From Pseudomonadota bacterium (GTDB lineage: Bacteria; Pseudomonadota; Alphaproteobacteria; Rhizobiales; Rhizobiaceae): a stretch of 44,479 nt of DNA. Under the pieces are notes generated by a model, which had not been told where the DNA came from, made no database searches, and saw only the letters and a list, made by a program, of their open reading frames with translations. The stretch lies in contig JAEXMK010000178.1 in NCBI GenBank assembly GCA_023444445.1, forward strand, positions 1 to 44,479, in the 5' to 3' direction. Below, in pieces: positions 43,774 through 44,479 of the stretch (positions are counted from its first letter, which is position 1; the number at the start of each line of letters is the position of its first letter). The position numbers and the translations under genes were made by a program.

Positions 43774-43967
43774 CGGGAAACTCCCTGTTAGCGGATCGCC
43801 GCGCGGGCGATCAGGCCGTCGCGTAACCGGACAAGGCCAGTCGCGCAGCGCCGCAAAAAGCGGCCGGTATTGTTAGCACCAATGACGCACCCAAAAACCG
43901 GACTTGGGATCCCGGTCAGGGTGCGTGTCGAAACGAAGATCGATAAAGCCGAACTCAATATCGGTTT

Positions 43968-44479
43968 TCAGTAGCTTCCGCGTGACATGCACACGGCCGG
44001 AATGGTCTTGACGATGATGAACACATCCTGGCGCATCGACCAGTTCTGGACATATTGCGTGTCGAAAGCCACGCGGGTCTTATAGGAGACGTCGTTGCGG
44101 CCGCTGATCTGCCACAGGCCGGTCAGGCCAGGACGGGTGCTGAGATAATAAGCGGCGGCGTTTTCGTAATAGCTCAGCTCCTCGTCGACGACGGGGCGCG
44201 GGCCAACCACGCTCATTTCACCACGGATGATGTTGAGAAGCTGCGGCAGCTCGTCGAGGGAGAGCTTACGCAACACGGCACCAACAGCGGTAACGCGCGG
44301 ATCGTTCTTGAGCTTGCGGGTCGCGCGCCATTCCTCGGCGGCTTCCGGATTGGCGGCAAGATATTGCCGCAAAATCTCATCGCCGTTCATCGCCATCGTT
44401 CTGAATTTCAGGCAATGGAAATAGCGGCCATTATGTCCCACACGCCGGTGACCATAAAAGATCGGACCGGGATCGGAAA
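43968..44479 (-). CDS. exoY: undecaprenyl-phosphate galactose phosphotransferase ExoY (5' end outside window)
   Basis: The C-terminal 170 or so residues of a bacterial sugar transferase (WcaJ/ExoY family); the N-terminus with its membrane helix lies beyond position 44479. Visible motifs are SDPGPIFYGHRRVGHNGRYF, then CLKFRTM, LRKLSLDELPQLLNIIRGEMS with VGPRPV, and the tyrosine-rich RPGLTGLWQISGRNDVSYK. It transfers galactose-1-phosphate to undecaprenyl phosphate, the first step of succinoglycan synthesis in S. meliloti. Reading frame continues open to the window edge, and a GTG at 44441 is internal, not the start. It is the first gene of exoY-exoF-exoQ. Confidence 0.92.
   Translation of the reverse strand, partial: SDPGPIFYGHRRVGHNGRYFHCLKFRTMAMNGDEILRQYLAANPEAAEEWRATRKLKNDPRVTAVGAVLRKLSLDELPQLLNIIRGEMSVVGPRPVVDEELSYYENAAAYYLSTRPGLTGLWQISGRNDVSYKTRVAFDTQYVQNWSMRQDVFIIVKTIPAVCMSRGSY

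Noticed and set aside
43850..43864. GCCGC-AAAAA-GCGGC hairpin between exoF and exoY as a terminator
   Set aside because: The stem is only five base pairs with no T tract on the minus-strand exit side; exoY-exoF are normally cotranscribed. Left uncalled.

Overview
The window looks like a secondary replicon of a Rhizobiaceae bacterium, most likely Agrobacterium (A. tumefaciens/fabrum group). The evidence is the GC-rich coding style, a rhizobial dctA/dctBD unit, an Agrobacterium-type (type III) cellulose locus with bcsN and a TPR protein, and exoY-exoF-exoQ. Species and replicon are inferred from gene content, not shown. I saw no rRNA, tRNA, CRISPR array, insertion sequence or phage gene.

Layout. 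1-4.6 kb: an Lrp-type regulator diverges from an alanine racemase/D-amino-acid dehydrogenase pair (dadX-dadA), followed by a convergent GntR regulator and a small exported BA14K-type protein. 4.6-9.5 kb: C4-dicarboxylate uptake, with dctB-dctD divergent from dctA and a clear sigma-54 promoter with two upstream activator sites. 9.5-12.2 kb: a half-size EamA transporter, a class III aminotransferase and a short-chain dehydrogenase. 12.4-24.4 kb: cellulose synthesis. An acetyltransferase-TPR fusion (celD) and an M20 hydrolase (celE/bcsM) run toward the opposite-strand operon bcsN-celA-celB-celC-bcsK, most of whose genes overlap by ATGA. 24.7-31.4 kb: an N-acylglucosamine-2-epimerase-family gene, then a minus-strand operon for a second polysaccharide: UDP-xylose synthase, UDP-sugar 4-epimerase, a processive-type GT2 synthase, a DUF995 exported protein and a GH26-like glycosidase. 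31.8-33.0 kb: a small exported protein and a LuxR-type regulator with a degenerate receiver domain. 33.9-40.7 kb: a type I secretion operon with two unusual cysteine-free, non-RTX presumed substrates, an ABC exporter with a long Gly-rich N-terminal extension, and an HlyD-type adaptor. 40.7-44.5 kb: a small HEPN-like protein, then exoQ, exoF and a window-truncated exoY on the minus strand.

From 12 kb onward the window reads as an envelope and biofilm island: cellulose, a probable xylose/arabinose or galactose-containing polysaccharide, secreted acidic repeat proteins and succinoglycan-type initiation/export genes. In Sinorhizobium meliloti the homologous uxs/uxe operon is controlled by cyclic di-GMP, as bacterial cellulose synthase is, so a shared signal is plausible here but not shown.

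The least described part is the type I secretion operon. Its two presumed substrates share a short C-terminal motif. The larger carries about seven degenerate copies of a roughly 24-residue repeat. The leader of the first substrate gene can fold so that the ribosome-binding site and start codon are both paired, with competing alternative hairpins upstream.
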